From: Lachnospiraceae bacterium
Lineage (GTDB): Bacteria; Bacillota; Clostridia; Lachnospirales; Lachnospiraceae
Assembly (NCBI GenBank): GCA_022779165.1
Contig: JALFTO010000197.1
Coordinates: 1-48,054 of the forward strand
Length of the DNA: 48,054 nt
Direction of reading: 5' to 3'
Below are positions 16,725 through 25,411 of this stretch, in pieces. Made by a program: the position numbers and the translations under genes. Under the pieces are notes generated by a model. That model was not told where the DNA came from. It searched no databases and saw only the letters and a program-made list of their open reading frames with translations. Every line of letters starts with the position of its first letter. Position 1 is the first letter of the stretch.

Positions 16725-17195
16725 CTATACTGTCACATCGTCAAGCAGATCCGAACCGTCAGCCGCACCGGTTGCCAGCATATCACAGCGCTCATTCTCC
16801 GGATGCCCCGCATGTCCCTTCACCCAGGTAAAGGTGACCTGATGCGGTGCCTTCGCCTTGAGCAGACGTTTCCACAGATCGACATTTTTGACCGGCCCGG
16901 AAGCTCCTTTCCAGTTTTTCTTGAGCCATCCGTCAATCCAGTTTTTATTAAATGCATCCGTGACATATTTGGAATCGGAAATCACTTCCACCTCGCAGGG
17001 CTTTGTCAACGCTTCCAATCCCACGATCACCGCCATCAGCTCCATCCGATTGTTGGTGGTCTTTTTGTAACCGGCGCTGTACTCTCTCTCATGGAGTGTT
17101 CCGGTTCTGTCAATGTACTGTAGCACCGCTCCGTATCCTCCGGGTCCTTCCGGGTTGCCTCTTGCGGATCCATCCGTATACAAAGTCACTTTCAT
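16725..17195 (-). CDS. rnhA: Ribonuclease HI
   Basis: Cuts the RNA strand of RNA-DNA hybrids, as in Okazaki primers and R-loops. The four acidic active-site residues are visible: Asp in [10 protein letters not shown] (near 8), Glu in NNRMELMA (near 52), Asp in VISDSKYV (near 74) and Asp in ENERCDMLA (near 139). The basic handle ([15 protein letters not shown]) and HAGHPEN are also present. At 156 residues the length is normal. Its ATG overlaps the MBL hydrolase stop (ATGA), so the two are translationally coupled. Confidence 0.95.
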   Translation of the reverse strand: MKVTLYTDGSARGNPEGPGGYGAVLQYIDRTGTLHEREYSAGYKKTTNNRMELMAVIVGLEALTKPCEVEVISDSKYVTDAFNKNWIDGWLKKNWKGASGPVKNVDLWKRLLKAKAPHQVTFTWVKGHAGHPENERCDMLATGAADGSDLLDDVTV

Positions 17196-17923
17196 TCCGT
17201 TCCGCCTCCAATCAGAAATTCCTGTCCCGTCCGCCTGATATCCGCGATGCGTCCATCATACTTTTTCCCTGACGGGCTGTTCAAAAATCGCGCGATGGTA
17301 TCATATTTTCCCCACATATGCATCGGAAATACCATATCCGCATCAGTCTGCTTAAGAAAATAAAGCAGTCCTTTGTCATACGAACGGCCAAGTCTTGGAT
17401 CAAGCGGAACAAATGCCACATCGAAATGCTGTCCTGCAAGTTTATCAATCTCCTGCTTATAATCTTTCTCCATCTGACGGTTCCAGTCCGGATCCTCTCC
17501 ATCCCAATGCCACCAGTTCAGATCCCCCGCATGATAGATCACTTTTCCCTCTGCCTCGACAACAAATGCCACACCGGCATCCGTAGAACGCAGTGTGCGG
17601 ATCGTTACGTCATTCCACCGCGTCTGCGTATTTTTCCCCAGATTCGTAAGTGCAGCCTTCACACCGGGATCTACGCCGTTCCTCTCCAGATATTTGCCGC
17701 TGAGCCTGATATCCGATCCGAGGAAAAAATGGATCTTTTTATATTGACTTATCAGGTCAAATATTTTGAAATCAAAATGATCGTAGTGCTTATGAGAGGC
17801 AAATACCAGAATTTCCTTCTCCGGACTCCAGATTGGCAGCGTTCCTCTGAAATAGTCAAACAAAAGTATATGATGTTTCAATTCAACGGAAAACCCGCTG
17901 TGATCGATATAAGTCACCTTCAT
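17192..17923 (-). CDS. MBL-fold metallo-hydrolase
   Basis: A 243-residue protein of the metallo-beta-lactamase fold, closest in style to the UlaG-like L-ascorbate-6-phosphate lactonase group. The metal motif HxHxDH appears as SHKHYDHFD (about 43-51), with a further His/Asp in [11 protein letters not shown] and a late His in MHMWGKYD. Substrate is unknown; lactones or phosphoesters are possible. It sits between cdd and rnhA in one operon, starting 6 bases after cdd. Confidence 0.82.
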   Translation of the reverse strand: MKVTYIDHSGFSVELKHHILLFDYFRGTLPIWSPEKEILVFASHKHYDHFDFKIFDLISQYKKIHFFLGSDIRLSGKYLERNGVDPGVKAALTNLGKNTQTRWNDVTIRTLRSTDAGVAFVVEAEGKVIYHAGDLNWWHWDGEDPDWNRQMEKDYKQEIDKLAGQHFDVAFVPLDPRLGRSYDKGLLYFLKQTDADMVFPMHMWGKYDTIARFLNSPSGKKYDGRIADIRRTGQEFLIGGGTE

Positions 17924-17929
17924 GGCAGA

Positions 17930-18355
17930 TCATCCTTTCAGATTGGCAGGACCGAAACCGAGCGGCAGGAGTTCCTCAAGTCTGTATTCCATATATTCTT
18001 CCGGAGATTTGGCAACGATCACGCAAAACGTTTTCGGATCACAGAACTCCATCATCACCTGCCTGCATACACCGCAGGGTGTCGCATAGTCCGTGCATGG
18101 TCCTTCCGGGCTCCCGGCAATTGCGATCATCTCAAAGTTACGCTCTCCCTCATACACTGCCTTAAACAAAGCATTCCGCTCCGCACAGATTGTCGGCGTG
18201 TAAGAAGCGTTCTCGATATTACAGCCCTGATATACCCTGCCTTCAGCTGTCATAAGTGCTGCTCCCACATGAAAATGGGAATATGGCGCATACGAGTGTT
18301 CCCTCGCCTCAAGCGCTGCTTCGATCAGTTGTTGTACTTTGCGTTTCTTTTCCAT
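17930..18355 (-). CDS. cdd: Cytidine deaminase
   Basis: Deaminates cytidine and deoxycytidine to uridine and deoxyuridine in pyrimidine salvage. The zinc and proton-shuttle motifs are intact: CAERNALF and PCGVCRQVM, and the substrate part SHFHVGAAL and GCNIENASY. The ATG at 18355 with a GGTGG site is preferred; an in-frame TTG at 18376 would add seven residues. The product is 141 residues, somewhat above the usual 130. It is the first gene of an operon with the MBL hydrolase, rnhA and a small membrane protein. Confidence 0.93.
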   Translation of the reverse strand: MEKKRKVQQLIEAALEAREHSYAPYSHFHVGAALMTAEGRVYQGCNIENASYTPTICAERNALFKAVYEGERNFEMIAIAGSPEGPCTDYATPCGVCRQVMMEFCDPKTFCVIVAKSPEEYMEYRLEELLPLGFGPANLKG

Positions 18356-18392
18356 TTCAACCACCTGCCCGTCCAAATTCTACGTTAAGCAA

Positions 18393-18421
18393 AGTATAGC
18401 ACATGACAAAAGTCCGGGCAA
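18393..18421 (-). promoter_or_regulatory. Predicted cdd promoter
   Basis: Minus-strand TTGCCC (18416-18421), 17 bases, TATACT (18393-18398). The -35 lies inside the spoIVA terminator hairpin, so one stretch serves both. Confidence 0.5.
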
Positions 18422-18440
18422 GTTTCCCTGCCGGACTTTT
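18408..18440 (-). terminator. spoIVA terminator
   Basis: AAAAGTCCGGCA pairs with TGCCCGGACTTTT across an 8-base loop, with one bulge, and ends in T on the minus strand, directly after the spoIVA stop. The hairpin is nearly symmetrical, so it could also act on plus. Confidence 0.8.
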
Positions 18441-18450
18441 CCACACTCCT

Positions 18451-19932
18451 TTATATAATAATGCAGACCATGCCGCCATTGGAATCGTTGACAATCTTCT
18501 GCATGGTCTCCTGCAGCTTCATCTGACTCTCATCCCCGATCATTGCGATCTTTCCTGCAATCCCGTCACGCACAAGCTGCTCCACGGTTTTGCCGAAAAT
18601 ATTGGTCTCCCAAATTCCGTTTCCGTCGGTCCCCGCATCCGTGATATACCGGATCAGATCCTCCGCCTGATCCTGTGTCCCGACGATGGGTGCGATCTCT
18701 GTCTGGATATTTGCCCGTATCATATGGATGGACGGACTCTCCGCCTTGATCTTGACGCCAAATTTATTGCCATGCCGTATCACTTCCGGAGTTGCCAGCG
18801 TGATCTCATCCCGCTCCGGAGTCACAACCCCATATCCCTTCGCACGTACCGATTCCAGTGCATGAAGTACCTTTGTGTATTCGTGTTTCATCCGGGCAAG
18901 CTCTCTCATGACGGAAACCAGTTGGTACTCGCTCGCGATCTCATCGCCGATCAGCTCACTGAGCATCTGATAGTAATAAGCTTCCTCAACCTCCAGAATG
19001 ATCCTTGCGACGCCCTCATCCATGTGGATGCCGTCCATCTTGCATCGCTTGATATACTGACTATCCATCTCCATCGGGCTGTTCAGCACATCCCGTATGG
19101 TATTCATGTCCTTTACCAAATTGGCAGCCTGTTCGACGATCTCTGCTTTGACCGGATGAGTCACCGGAAGCATTTCCACCCATCCGGGCAGATAAAACTC
19201 TACCACGGAAAGCGGGAATTCATAGAGGACATTCTCCAAAATATGATAGATGTCCTCGCGTTTGAGTTGTTCACAGTTCACCGGCAGAACCGCAACCCCG
19301 TATTTATCCTGAAGTTCCGATGTCATCCTTCCTGTCTCCTCCGAAAAAGGCTTTTCTGTATTTAGCAGTATCACGAACGGCTTTCTGAGTTTTTTCAGTT
19401 CCTGTACCGTCTTTTCTTCCGCCTCTATGTAATTCTCTCTTGGAATCTCTCCGAAACTACCGTCCGTCGTCACGACAATGCCTATGGTGGAATGGTCGCT
19501 TATCACCTTTCTGGTCCCGATCTCCGCCGCCTGTGTGAAAGGGATCTCATGATCGAACCACGGTGTTTTGACCATCCGCTCCTCATCCTCTTCCATATGC
19601 CCCGCAGCGCCTTTTACCATATACCCGACACAGTCGATCAGCCGCACCTTCACGGGCACATCCCCTCTGAGCGTCACCTCTGCCGCTTCCTTCGGGATAA
19701 ACTTTGGCTCTGTGGTGGTGATCGTCTTCCCGCCGGAGCTCTGCGGCAGTTCATCCTGTGCGCGCTCTTTCGCATGTTCGTCCGTCATATAGGGAAGCAC
19801 CAAAAGGTCCATAAACCGCTTGATGAATGTAGATTTTCCTGTCCGTACAGGTCCCACTACGCCAAGGTAGATCTCCCCTCCTGTCCTTATCTGTATGTCA
19901 CGATAGAGATCATATTCCCTTCCTGTATCCAT
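18451..19932 (-). CDS. spoIVA: Stage IV sporulation protein A
   Basis: ATP-hydrolysing coat morphogen that polymerises on the forespore surface and anchors the spore coat. At 493 residues it matches the family. Walker A is GPVRTGKS (27-34), and EPKFIPKEAAEV with the switch-like LIDCVGYMVKGA follow, as does the long middle domain. The C-terminus ends GMVCIII, typical of SpoIVA. The ATG follows GGAAGGGG. A sigma-E-like promoter lies upstream, in agreement with mother-cell expression in Bacillus. Confidence 0.97.
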   Translation of the reverse strand: MDTGREYDLYRDIQIRTGGEIYLGVVGPVRTGKSTFIKRFMDLLVLPYMTDEHAKERAQDELPQSSGGKTITTTEPKFIPKEAAEVTLRGDVPVKVRLIDCVGYMVKGAAGHMEEDEERMVKTPWFDHEIPFTQAAEIGTRKVISDHSTIGIVVTTDGSFGEIPRENYIEAEEKTVQELKKLRKPFVILLNTEKPFSEETGRMTSELQDKYGVAVLPVNCEQLKREDIYHILENVLYEFPLSVVEFYLPGWVEMLPVTHPVKAEIVEQAANLVKDMNTIRDVLNSPMEMDSQYIKRCKMDGIHMDEGVARIILEVEEAYYYQMLSELIGDEIASEYQLVSVMRELARMKHEYTKVLHALESVRAKGYGVVTPERDEITLATPEVIRHGNKFGVKIKAESPSIHMIRANIQTEIAPIVGTQDQAEDLIRYITDAGTDGNGIWETNIFGKTVEQLVRDGIAGKIAMIGDESQMKLQETMQKIVNDSNGGMVCIII

Positions 19933-19995
19933 TTCTATCCCCTTCCGATCCTCCGATTCTGAAAAATGATGATGATATTTCCATTCATTTTGTAA

Positions 19996-20024
19996 AATCT
20001 ATGTACCGTGACTTCCGAATATTC
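19996..20024 (-). promoter_or_regulatory. Candidate sigma-E promoter of spoIVA
   Basis: Minus-strand GAATATT (20018-20024), 14 bases, CATAGATT (19996-20003). Both boxes closely match the mother-cell sigma-E pattern (KMATATT-N14/15-CATACANT), with one mismatch at the -10 C. It lies about 65 bases before the spoIVA ATG, a known sigma-E gene. Confidence 0.6.
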
Positions 20025-20093
20025 GTTTTCCTGAAAATAACAGAAAAAAATCTGCCCATAGGACAGATAATAATTATAGAAAGGATGGATATT

Positions 20094-20297
20094 ATGACGA
20101 TACTGACAGGCTGTCTGATCGGACTGACCGCCGCGTTTTTCATGTGGCTTCTAAAAGACAAAAAAAGAGGACTCAGCGAAGCTGCCGGGGCATACGTGCT
20201 GTTTCTGTCCTCTTTCTTTTTCCATACACCAGCCACTGCCATGGCCACCGCTCTTGTTTTGCTCGGCTATGGCATCTGCCTGTGTTTTATAAAATAA
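20094..20297 (+). CDS. Small membrane protein, unknown
   Basis: A 67-residue plus-strand protein starting MTILTGCLIGLTAAFFMWLL. Two hydrophobic segments (about 2-21 and 31-67) are separated by a charged loop (KDKKRGLSEAAG). The ATG at 20094 is preferred because AAAGGATGG lies ahead; an ATG at 20085 overlaps that site. It is divergent from spoIVA and convergent with the VWA gene. I do not recognise it. Hydrophobicity and the ribosome site support it, but no clear promoter was seen. Confidence 0.55.
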   Translation: MTILTGCLIGLTAAFFMWLLKDKKRGLSEAAGAYVLFLSSFFFHTPATAMATALVLLGYGICLCFIK

Positions 20298-20306
20298 GAG
20301 CTTATA

Positions 20307-21518
20307 TCATCGCTTCTGCGTCATCAGCACTGTCATGGCCTGATTCAGTCCATCGACAGTCAGCTTAAACATGGGAATGATCTCCTTCACCGCGGTTTCC
20401 GCCTCTCTCCAGGGAGCCCGGCCGGGCGCCATCTTAGGATTCATCCACACAATCTTTTTGTAATGGCGCTTCAACAGCAGCAGCCAGTCCATGCCGGACA
20501 GACCGCCGTTCGGTCCTCTGTAATTTCCGGTCTCAGAATACAGTTCTTCCGGCGCCATCGCCGCATCTCCGACAATGATCACCCTGTAATCACTGTCCAG
20601 ATTCCGGAACAGCCATTCTGTCTCCACCCAGTCACCGTTGTCGCACTCCGGCGTCTTGTAGACATGGCTGTAAATGCAGTTATGAAAATAGTAAAACTTT
20701 ACATCCTTAAAATGATTGGACTTGCTCACCGACTGGAAAAGCTCATTCATCAGCCTCGTGTAAGGAATCATCGTTCCGCCGGAATCCATGAGCATCAAAA
20801 GCTTCACAGCGTTCTTCCTCGGCTTCTCCATGACGATCTGCAGACAGCCGCCATTGTTGCAGGTCTTGTCAACCGTGCCGTTGATATCAAGTTCCGTCTT
20901 GGGAATGTCCAGCTTCGTTGAGAACTGACGGAGCCGGCGCAGCGCCTGCTGGAACTGTCTGTTGTCAATGACTTTGTCATTCCTGAAATCGCGGAATCTG
21001 CGCTCTCCGATCACCGCAAAGGCGGACTGATAACCGGTCTGGCCGCCCACGCGGACGCCGCCCACATTGCCGCCGGTGTTACCGAAGGATGTTTTGCCCA
21101 TCGTGCCGATCCAAAAGCTTCCGCCGTTGTGCTCGCTGTCCTGATCACGCAGACGATCCTTGAATTTCTGCTCCACATCATCCTTGTCGACTTTGATCTC
21201 CTCCACCTTATTCAGCCATTGCTTCTCCTCCATCTGGAGACGCTCGTTCATCTCTTCCTTATTGAGCCATCGAAGCATACGCTCGGTAAGCGGATTATCC
21301 GACTGAACGCCCTTAAAGCACTCCTCAAACGCCATATCGAACTTATCAAATTCCACCTCGCTCTTGACCAGGATCATCCTCGCGAGATAGTAGAACTGCG
21401 TCAGACTGCTTCCGGCAAGCCCCATGTCAAGTGCTTCCTGCAAGGTCAGCCACTCACTGAGCGTCACCTTCAGTCCTTTTTCCTTACAGGTATCAAAAAA
21501 TTTCTGAAACATACTCAA
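20307..21518 (-). CDS. VWA-domain protein, CoxE-like
   Basis: A 403-residue protein with an N-terminal helical part, a Gly-rich linker (about 132-160, SFGNTGGNVGGVRVGG), and a C-terminal von Willebrand A domain. The metal site is a variant MIDAS, DSGGTM (245-250). VWA proteins paired with MoxR ATPases usually act as adaptors that help assemble or insert metal into client proteins; the client here is unknown. It overlaps the stop of the moxR gene by four bases (ATGA), so the pair is translated as a unit. Confidence 0.85.
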   Translation of the reverse strand: MSMFQKFFDTCKEKGLKVTLSEWLTLQEALDMGLAGSSLTQFYYLARMILVKSEVEFDKFDMAFEECFKGVQSDNPLTERMLRWLNKEEMNERLQMEEKQWLNKVEEIKVDKDDVEQKFKDRLRDQDSEHNGGSFWIGTMGKTSFGNTGGNVGGVRVGGQTGYQSAFAVIGERRFRDFRNDKVIDNRQFQQALRRLRQFSTKLDIPKTELDINGTVDKTCNNGGCLQIVMEKPRKNAVKLLMLMDSGGTMIPYTRLMNELFQSVSKSNHFKDVKFYYFHNCIYSHVYKTPECDNGDWVETEWLFRNLDSDYRVIIVGDAAMAPEELYSETGNYRGPNGGLSGMDWLLLLKRHYKKIVWMNPKMAPGRAPWREAETAVKEIIPMFKLTVDGLNQAMTVLMTQKR

Positions 21519-22327
21519 TCCACCTTGTGCTGTACCGTTGCCAGATCCTCATCCTTCTTCACCACAACCCCGATAAACGGAAGTTCTGTCTGGATCTTCT
21601 CATACGGAATTCCGCCGATCTGAAGTGCATTGACCCAATCGATCAATTCCGAAGTGCTCGGCTTCTTGCGGATATCCCGCATGGAACGGATCTCATAAAA
21701 GACTTGCATCGCCTGATGCAGGAGATTCTCCTCCACATCAGGATAGTGTGTCCGCACGATCTCCTCCATCAATTTCTCATTCGGGAAATCGATATAATGG
21801 AAAATGCAGCGGCGTAAAAATGCGTCCGGCAGTTCTTTCTCCGCATTGGATGTGATGATCACGATCGGCCTGTGCTTTGCCTTTACCGTACGCTTTGTCT
21901 CATGGATATAAAACTCCATCTGATCAAGCTCCCACAGCAGATCGTTCGGGAACTCCAGATCAGCCTTGTCGATCTCATCGATCAGCAACACAACCTGCTC
22001 CTCACTCTCAAACGCCTCTCCCAGCTTCCCGAGTTTAATATATCTCGCGATATCATCTACGCCTTCCTCACCGAACTGTCCGTCGTACAGACGCTGGATC
22101 GTATCATACATATACAGACCGTCCTGTGCCTTGGTTGTGGACTTGATGTTCCAGATGATCAACTTTTTGCCGAGCGACTGTGCCACGGCCTGTGCGAGCA
22201 TCGTCTTGCCGGTTCCCGGCTCCCCCTTGATCAGAAGCGGTTTCTTCAGTGCGATCGCCACATTCACACTCGCCATCAGCTCCTCCGATGCCACATATTC
22301 TGTTGTCCCCTTAAAAGCCTGTTCCAT
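21515..22327 (-). CDS. MoxR-family AAA+ ATPase
   Basis: A 270-residue AAA+ chaperone-like ATPase. Walker A is GEPGTGKT (35-42), Walker B is VVLLIDEIDKAD, sensor 1 is IITSNAEKELPDAF, and the arginine finger region RRCIFHYIDFP follows. The C-terminal lid is short, as in MoxR/RavA relatives. It partners with the VWA protein that overlaps it. It starts 18 bases after gpsA and belongs to the der-plsY-gpsA operon by position, though its role need not be lipid-related. Confidence 0.9.
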   Translation of the reverse strand: MEQAFKGTTEYVASEELMASVNVAIALKKPLLIKGEPGTGKTMLAQAVAQSLGKKLIIWNIKSTTKAQDGLYMYDTIQRLYDGQFGEEGVDDIARYIKLGKLGEAFESEEQVVLLIDEIDKADLEFPNDLLWELDQMEFYIHETKRTVKAKHRPIVIITSNAEKELPDAFLRRCIFHYIDFPNEKLMEEIVRTHYPDVEENLLHQAMQVFYEIRSMRDIRKKPSTSELIDWVNALQIGGIPYEKIQTELPFIGVVVKKDEDLATVQHKVD

Positions 22328-22345
22328 TTTGATACCTTCTCCTTC

Positions 22346-23356
22346 CTATTCCCACGGAATATCTGAATTCTCTATTTTCTTATCACGTAACATCAGGTCA
22401 TTCACCGCATCTCCCGGTGCTTTCCCGCCAAACAATACCATATTGACCTGTTCAATGATAGGAAGATCCACACCATACTTCTCCGCCAACGCCATCGCAG
22501 CTTTGGCAGAGTACACGCCTTCCACTACCATCTTGACTTCCTTCATTGCCTGCTCCATGGTATATCCTTTTCCGATCAGGATTCCCGCACGCCGGTTCCT
22601 GGAATGCATGCTGGCGCAGGTCACGATCAGATCACCGATTCCGGACAGTCCGCCGAATGTCTCCGCTTTGCCTCCCATTGCCGTACCGAGCCTTGCGATC
22701 TCGGAGATGCCTCTGGTGATGAGTGCCGCCTTGGTATTGTCCCCGTAACCGAGTCCGTCCGCAATACCGGCTGCCAGTGCAACCACATTCTTGAGTGCAG
22801 CTCCCAGTTCAATTCCCAACACATCGGGGCTTGTATAGACACGAAACACCGGACTCATGAAAGCATTCTGCACATACTCTGCCGTTTTTCTGAAATGCGC
22901 GCCGACAACGATCGTGGTCGGTATCCCTCTTCCCACTTCCTCCGCGTGGGACGGTCCCGACAGTACCGCAACATCCGCCTGAGGAATCTCGTCTTCAATC
23001 ACCTGAGAGAGCGTCATAAGCGTGCTCTCTTCGATTCCCTTTGCCACATTCACAATGATCTGATGATCCGCCACATAGTTCTTCATATTTGCCGCTGTGC
23101 TCCTGACAAACGGTGACGGAACCGCCAGCACCAGGATATCTTTTCCACTGACTGCAGCCTCCAGATCAGCTGTGATCCCGATCTCCTCATCCAGCACTAC
23201 GCCCGGAAGCTTCTCTGCATTCTCTCTCTTTTCGATTAAAAGCGCTACCTCCTCTTTAAGAGCCGACCAAATGGTTACCTGATGTCCGTTGTTATGAAGC
23301 AGCACTGCCAGAGCCATTCCCCAGCTTCCTGCTCCAATCATTCCTATTTCAGCCAT
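22346..23356 (-). CDS. gpsA: Glycerol-3-phosphate dehydrogenase [NAD(P)+]
   Basis: Reduces dihydroxyacetone phosphate to sn-glycerol-3-phosphate, the backbone of phospholipids. The Rossmann motif is GMIGAGSWGMALAVLL near the start; VANVAKGIE-type and LSGPSHAEEV substrate segments and GVALKNV-like region (GAALKNVVALAAGIADGLG) are present. The ATG at 23356 follows AGGAGG; the frame is open 15 codons further upstream without a site. The product is 336 residues, as expected. It is just downstream of plsY, which uses the product. Confidence 0.95.
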   Translation of the reverse strand: MAEIGMIGAGSWGMALAVLLHNNGHQVTIWSALKEEVALLIEKRENAEKLPGVVLDEEIGITADLEAAVSGKDILVLAVPSPFVRSTAANMKNYVADHQIIVNVAKGIEESTLMTLSQVIEDEIPQADVAVLSGPSHAEEVGRGIPTTIVVGAHFRKTAEYVQNAFMSPVFRVYTSPDVLGIELGAALKNVVALAAGIADGLGYGDNTKAALITRGISEIARLGTAMGGKAETFGGLSGIGDLIVTCASMHSRNRRAGILIGKGYTMEQAMKEVKMVVEGVYSAKAAMALAEKYGVDLPIIEQVNMVLFGGKAPGDAVNDLMLRDKKIENSDIPWE

Positions 23357-23428
23357 GTGTTTCCTCCTGTCATCATTTTTTAGTATGTTATGGCTTTCCA
23401 AACAATATTATGTAAACTTGTATCCTGT

Positions 23429-24076
23429 TTACTGCTCACTCTTTTTGGTCAGATATGTACGTCTCTCTTCTCCCTTCAAAAGACGCACAATATTCGCCCT
23501 GTGCTTCCAGTATGCCATGACGGTAAGGAAAGCCGCGATTGCATACATTTCAATCAGATATGCCTGACTCATGTGGAACACACCGTACTGTCCCAGCACT
23601 ACCAGCTCAATCATAAATCCCGCGTAGACCAGAAGGGATCCCAGTGACACGTAGTGTGTGGTCAGAAAAGCACCAAAAAACAGGATCACACCCATCGGAA
23701 TAAACGCCGGATGAAGAGATAAAACAAGACCTGCCGTACAAGCGATACCCTTTCCTCCCTTAAAATTCATATAAAACGGGAAATCGTGTCCGAGGATCAC
23801 GCCCGCAGCTGCATACATCATAAGCAGATACATCATATCAGGATGACTGTTCCCGAATACCAGTTTGGCGGCACAGACACCGATGATACATTTGAGTACA
23901 TCTCCGGCAAATACGATCAATCCTGCCTTCGTCCCCAAAACACGCAGCGTATTTGTCGTCCCGGCATTGCCACTCCCATGCTGTCTGATATCAATTCCAT
24001 GTGCCTTTCCGTAAAAATACGCCGTCTGAAAATTTCCCAGCAAATACCCAACAACAAGACATATGATCCGTTCCAT
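23429..24076 (-). CDS. plsY: Glycerol-3-phosphate acyltransferase PlsY
   Basis: Membrane enzyme that moves an acyl group from acyl-phosphate to glycerol-3-phosphate, the first step of phospholipid synthesis. The 215-residue polytopic protein has the motifs GSGNAGTTNTLRVLG, GHDFPFYMNFKGGKGIA and a third near the end. About seven hydrophobic segments are seen. The ATG directly follows the der stop (zero gap). Confidence 0.95.
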   Translation of the reverse strand: MERIICLVVGYLLGNFQTAYFYGKAHGIDIRQHGSGNAGTTNTLRVLGTKAGLIVFAGDVLKCIIGVCAAKLVFGNSHPDMMYLLMMYAAAGVILGHDFPFYMNFKGGKGIACTAGLVLSLHPAFIPMGVILFFGAFLTTHYVSLGSLLVYAGFMIELVVLGQYGVFHMSQAYLIEMYAIAAFLTVMAYWKHRANIVRLLKGEERRTYLTKKSEQ

Positions 24077-25411
24077 TTAGTTCTCCTTCCTTTCCCGTAT
24101 GATAAATTTGAGAGAAGTTCCCCGGAAGCCGAAAGCCTCCCTTATCTTATTCTCGATATATCGCGTATAAGAAAAATGCATTAGTTCTTTGTCGTTTACA
24201 AAAATGACAAAGGTCGGCGGCTTCACCGCAACCTGCGTGATATAATACAGTTTCAGGCGTTTGCCCTTATCGGACGGCGGCTGCTGCAGCGCAACCGCTT
24301 CCGTCATGATCTCATTCAGCACACCCGTCGCCACACGCAGAGAATGATTCTCGATTACCATATCGATCAGGTCGAACAGCTTCGGCAGACGCTGTCCCGT
24401 CACGGCAGAGATAAAGATCAGTTCGGCGTAGGGCATATACGAGAGTACATCCCGCACCCTGTCCGTGAATTTGTAGATGGTCTTGTCATCCTTTTCCACC
24501 AGATCCCACTTATTCACCGCAATGATCACACCTTTACCGCGCTCGTGTGCGATTCCTGCGATCTTGGCATCCTGTTCCGTGACTCCCTCGACCGCATCGA
24601 TCACAAGAACTACAACATCCGCTCGCTCCACGGCACTGACAGTACGCACGATCATATATCGTTCCAGTTCTTCCTTGATCTTGTTCTTACGGCGCAGTCC
24701 GGCAGTATCAATGAAGACATACTCCCTTCCGTTATGCACCACCTCCGTATCAACGGCATCTCTGGTGGTTCCCGCAATATCCGACACAATCACCCGGTTT
24801 TCTCCGATCAGACGGTTCACAATGGAAGATTTCCCAACATTCGGCTTGCCCACAATGGCAATCTTCGGTCTCTCATCCTCTTCCTCATTCCCCGCATCCT
24901 CCGGGAAATGCGAAATCACCTGATCCAGCATATCTCCTACGCCAAGCCTGTTGGCCGCGGAGATTGCCACCGGATCGCCGATCCCCAGATTATAGAACTC
25001 ATATACGTCCGGCATATATTTCTGGAAATCGTCCACTTTATTCACTACAAGAATCACCGGCTTATGCGATCTGCGCAGCATATCCGCCACCTTGGAGTCC
25101 GCATCCTGCAGTCCCTGCCGCACATCCGTCATAAACAGGATCACATCTGCCGTATCTATGGCGATCTGCGACTGATCCCGCATCTGCGACAGGATCACAT
25201 CACTGCTGTCCGGTTCGATTCCTCCGGTATCAATCAGGGTAAATGATTTGTCCAGCCATGTGACATCCGCATAGATCCTGTCTCTTGTCACACCCGGCGT
25301 ATCCTTTACAATGGATATCATCTCTCCGGCCAATGCGTTGAACAACGTTGATTTTCCGACATTCGGTCTCCCGACGACTGCCACGATCGGCTTTCCTCTT
25401 TTTTTACTCAT
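24077..25411 (-). CDS. der: Ribosome-assembly GTPase Der (EngA)
   Basis: Twin-GTPase needed for 50S ribosome assembly. Two G domains in tandem: GRPNVGKSTLFN with DTGG and NKVDD in the first, and GKPNVGKSSIVN with DTAG and NKWD in the second, followed by the KH-like C-terminal domain (FVNDKELMHFSYTRYIENKI). At 444 residues it is standard. It overlaps the stop of the upstream DUF512 gene by eight bases. Confidence 0.97.
   Translation of the reverse strand: MSKKRGKPIVAVVGRPNVGKSTLFNALAGEMISIVKDTPGVTRDRIYADVTWLDKSFTLIDTGGIEPDSSDVILSQMRDQSQIAIDTADVILFMTDVRQGLQDADSKVADMLRRSHKPVILVVNKVDDFQKYMPDVYEFYNLGIGDPVAISAANRLGVGDMLDQVISHFPEDAGNEEEDERPKIAIVGKPNVGKSSIVNRLIGENRVIVSDIAGTTRDAVDTEVVHNGREYVFIDTAGLRRKNKIKEELERYMIVRTVSAVERADVVVLVIDAVEGVTEQDAKIAGIAHERGKGVIIAVNKWDLVEKDDKTIYKFTDRVRDVLSYMPYAELIFISAVTGQRLPKLFDLIDMVIENHSLRVATGVLNEIMTEAVALQQPPSDKGKRLKLYYITQVAVKPPTFVIFVNDKELMHFSYTRYIENKIREAFGFRGTSLKFIIRERKEN

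Noticed and set aside
17318-18388. Long plus-strand open frame antisense to cdd and the MBL hydrolase
   Set aside because: No ribosome site, no family likeness, and it mirrors codons of two well-identified genes. Similar long antisense frames opposite spoIVA, nrdD, der and the kinase were rejected for the same reason.
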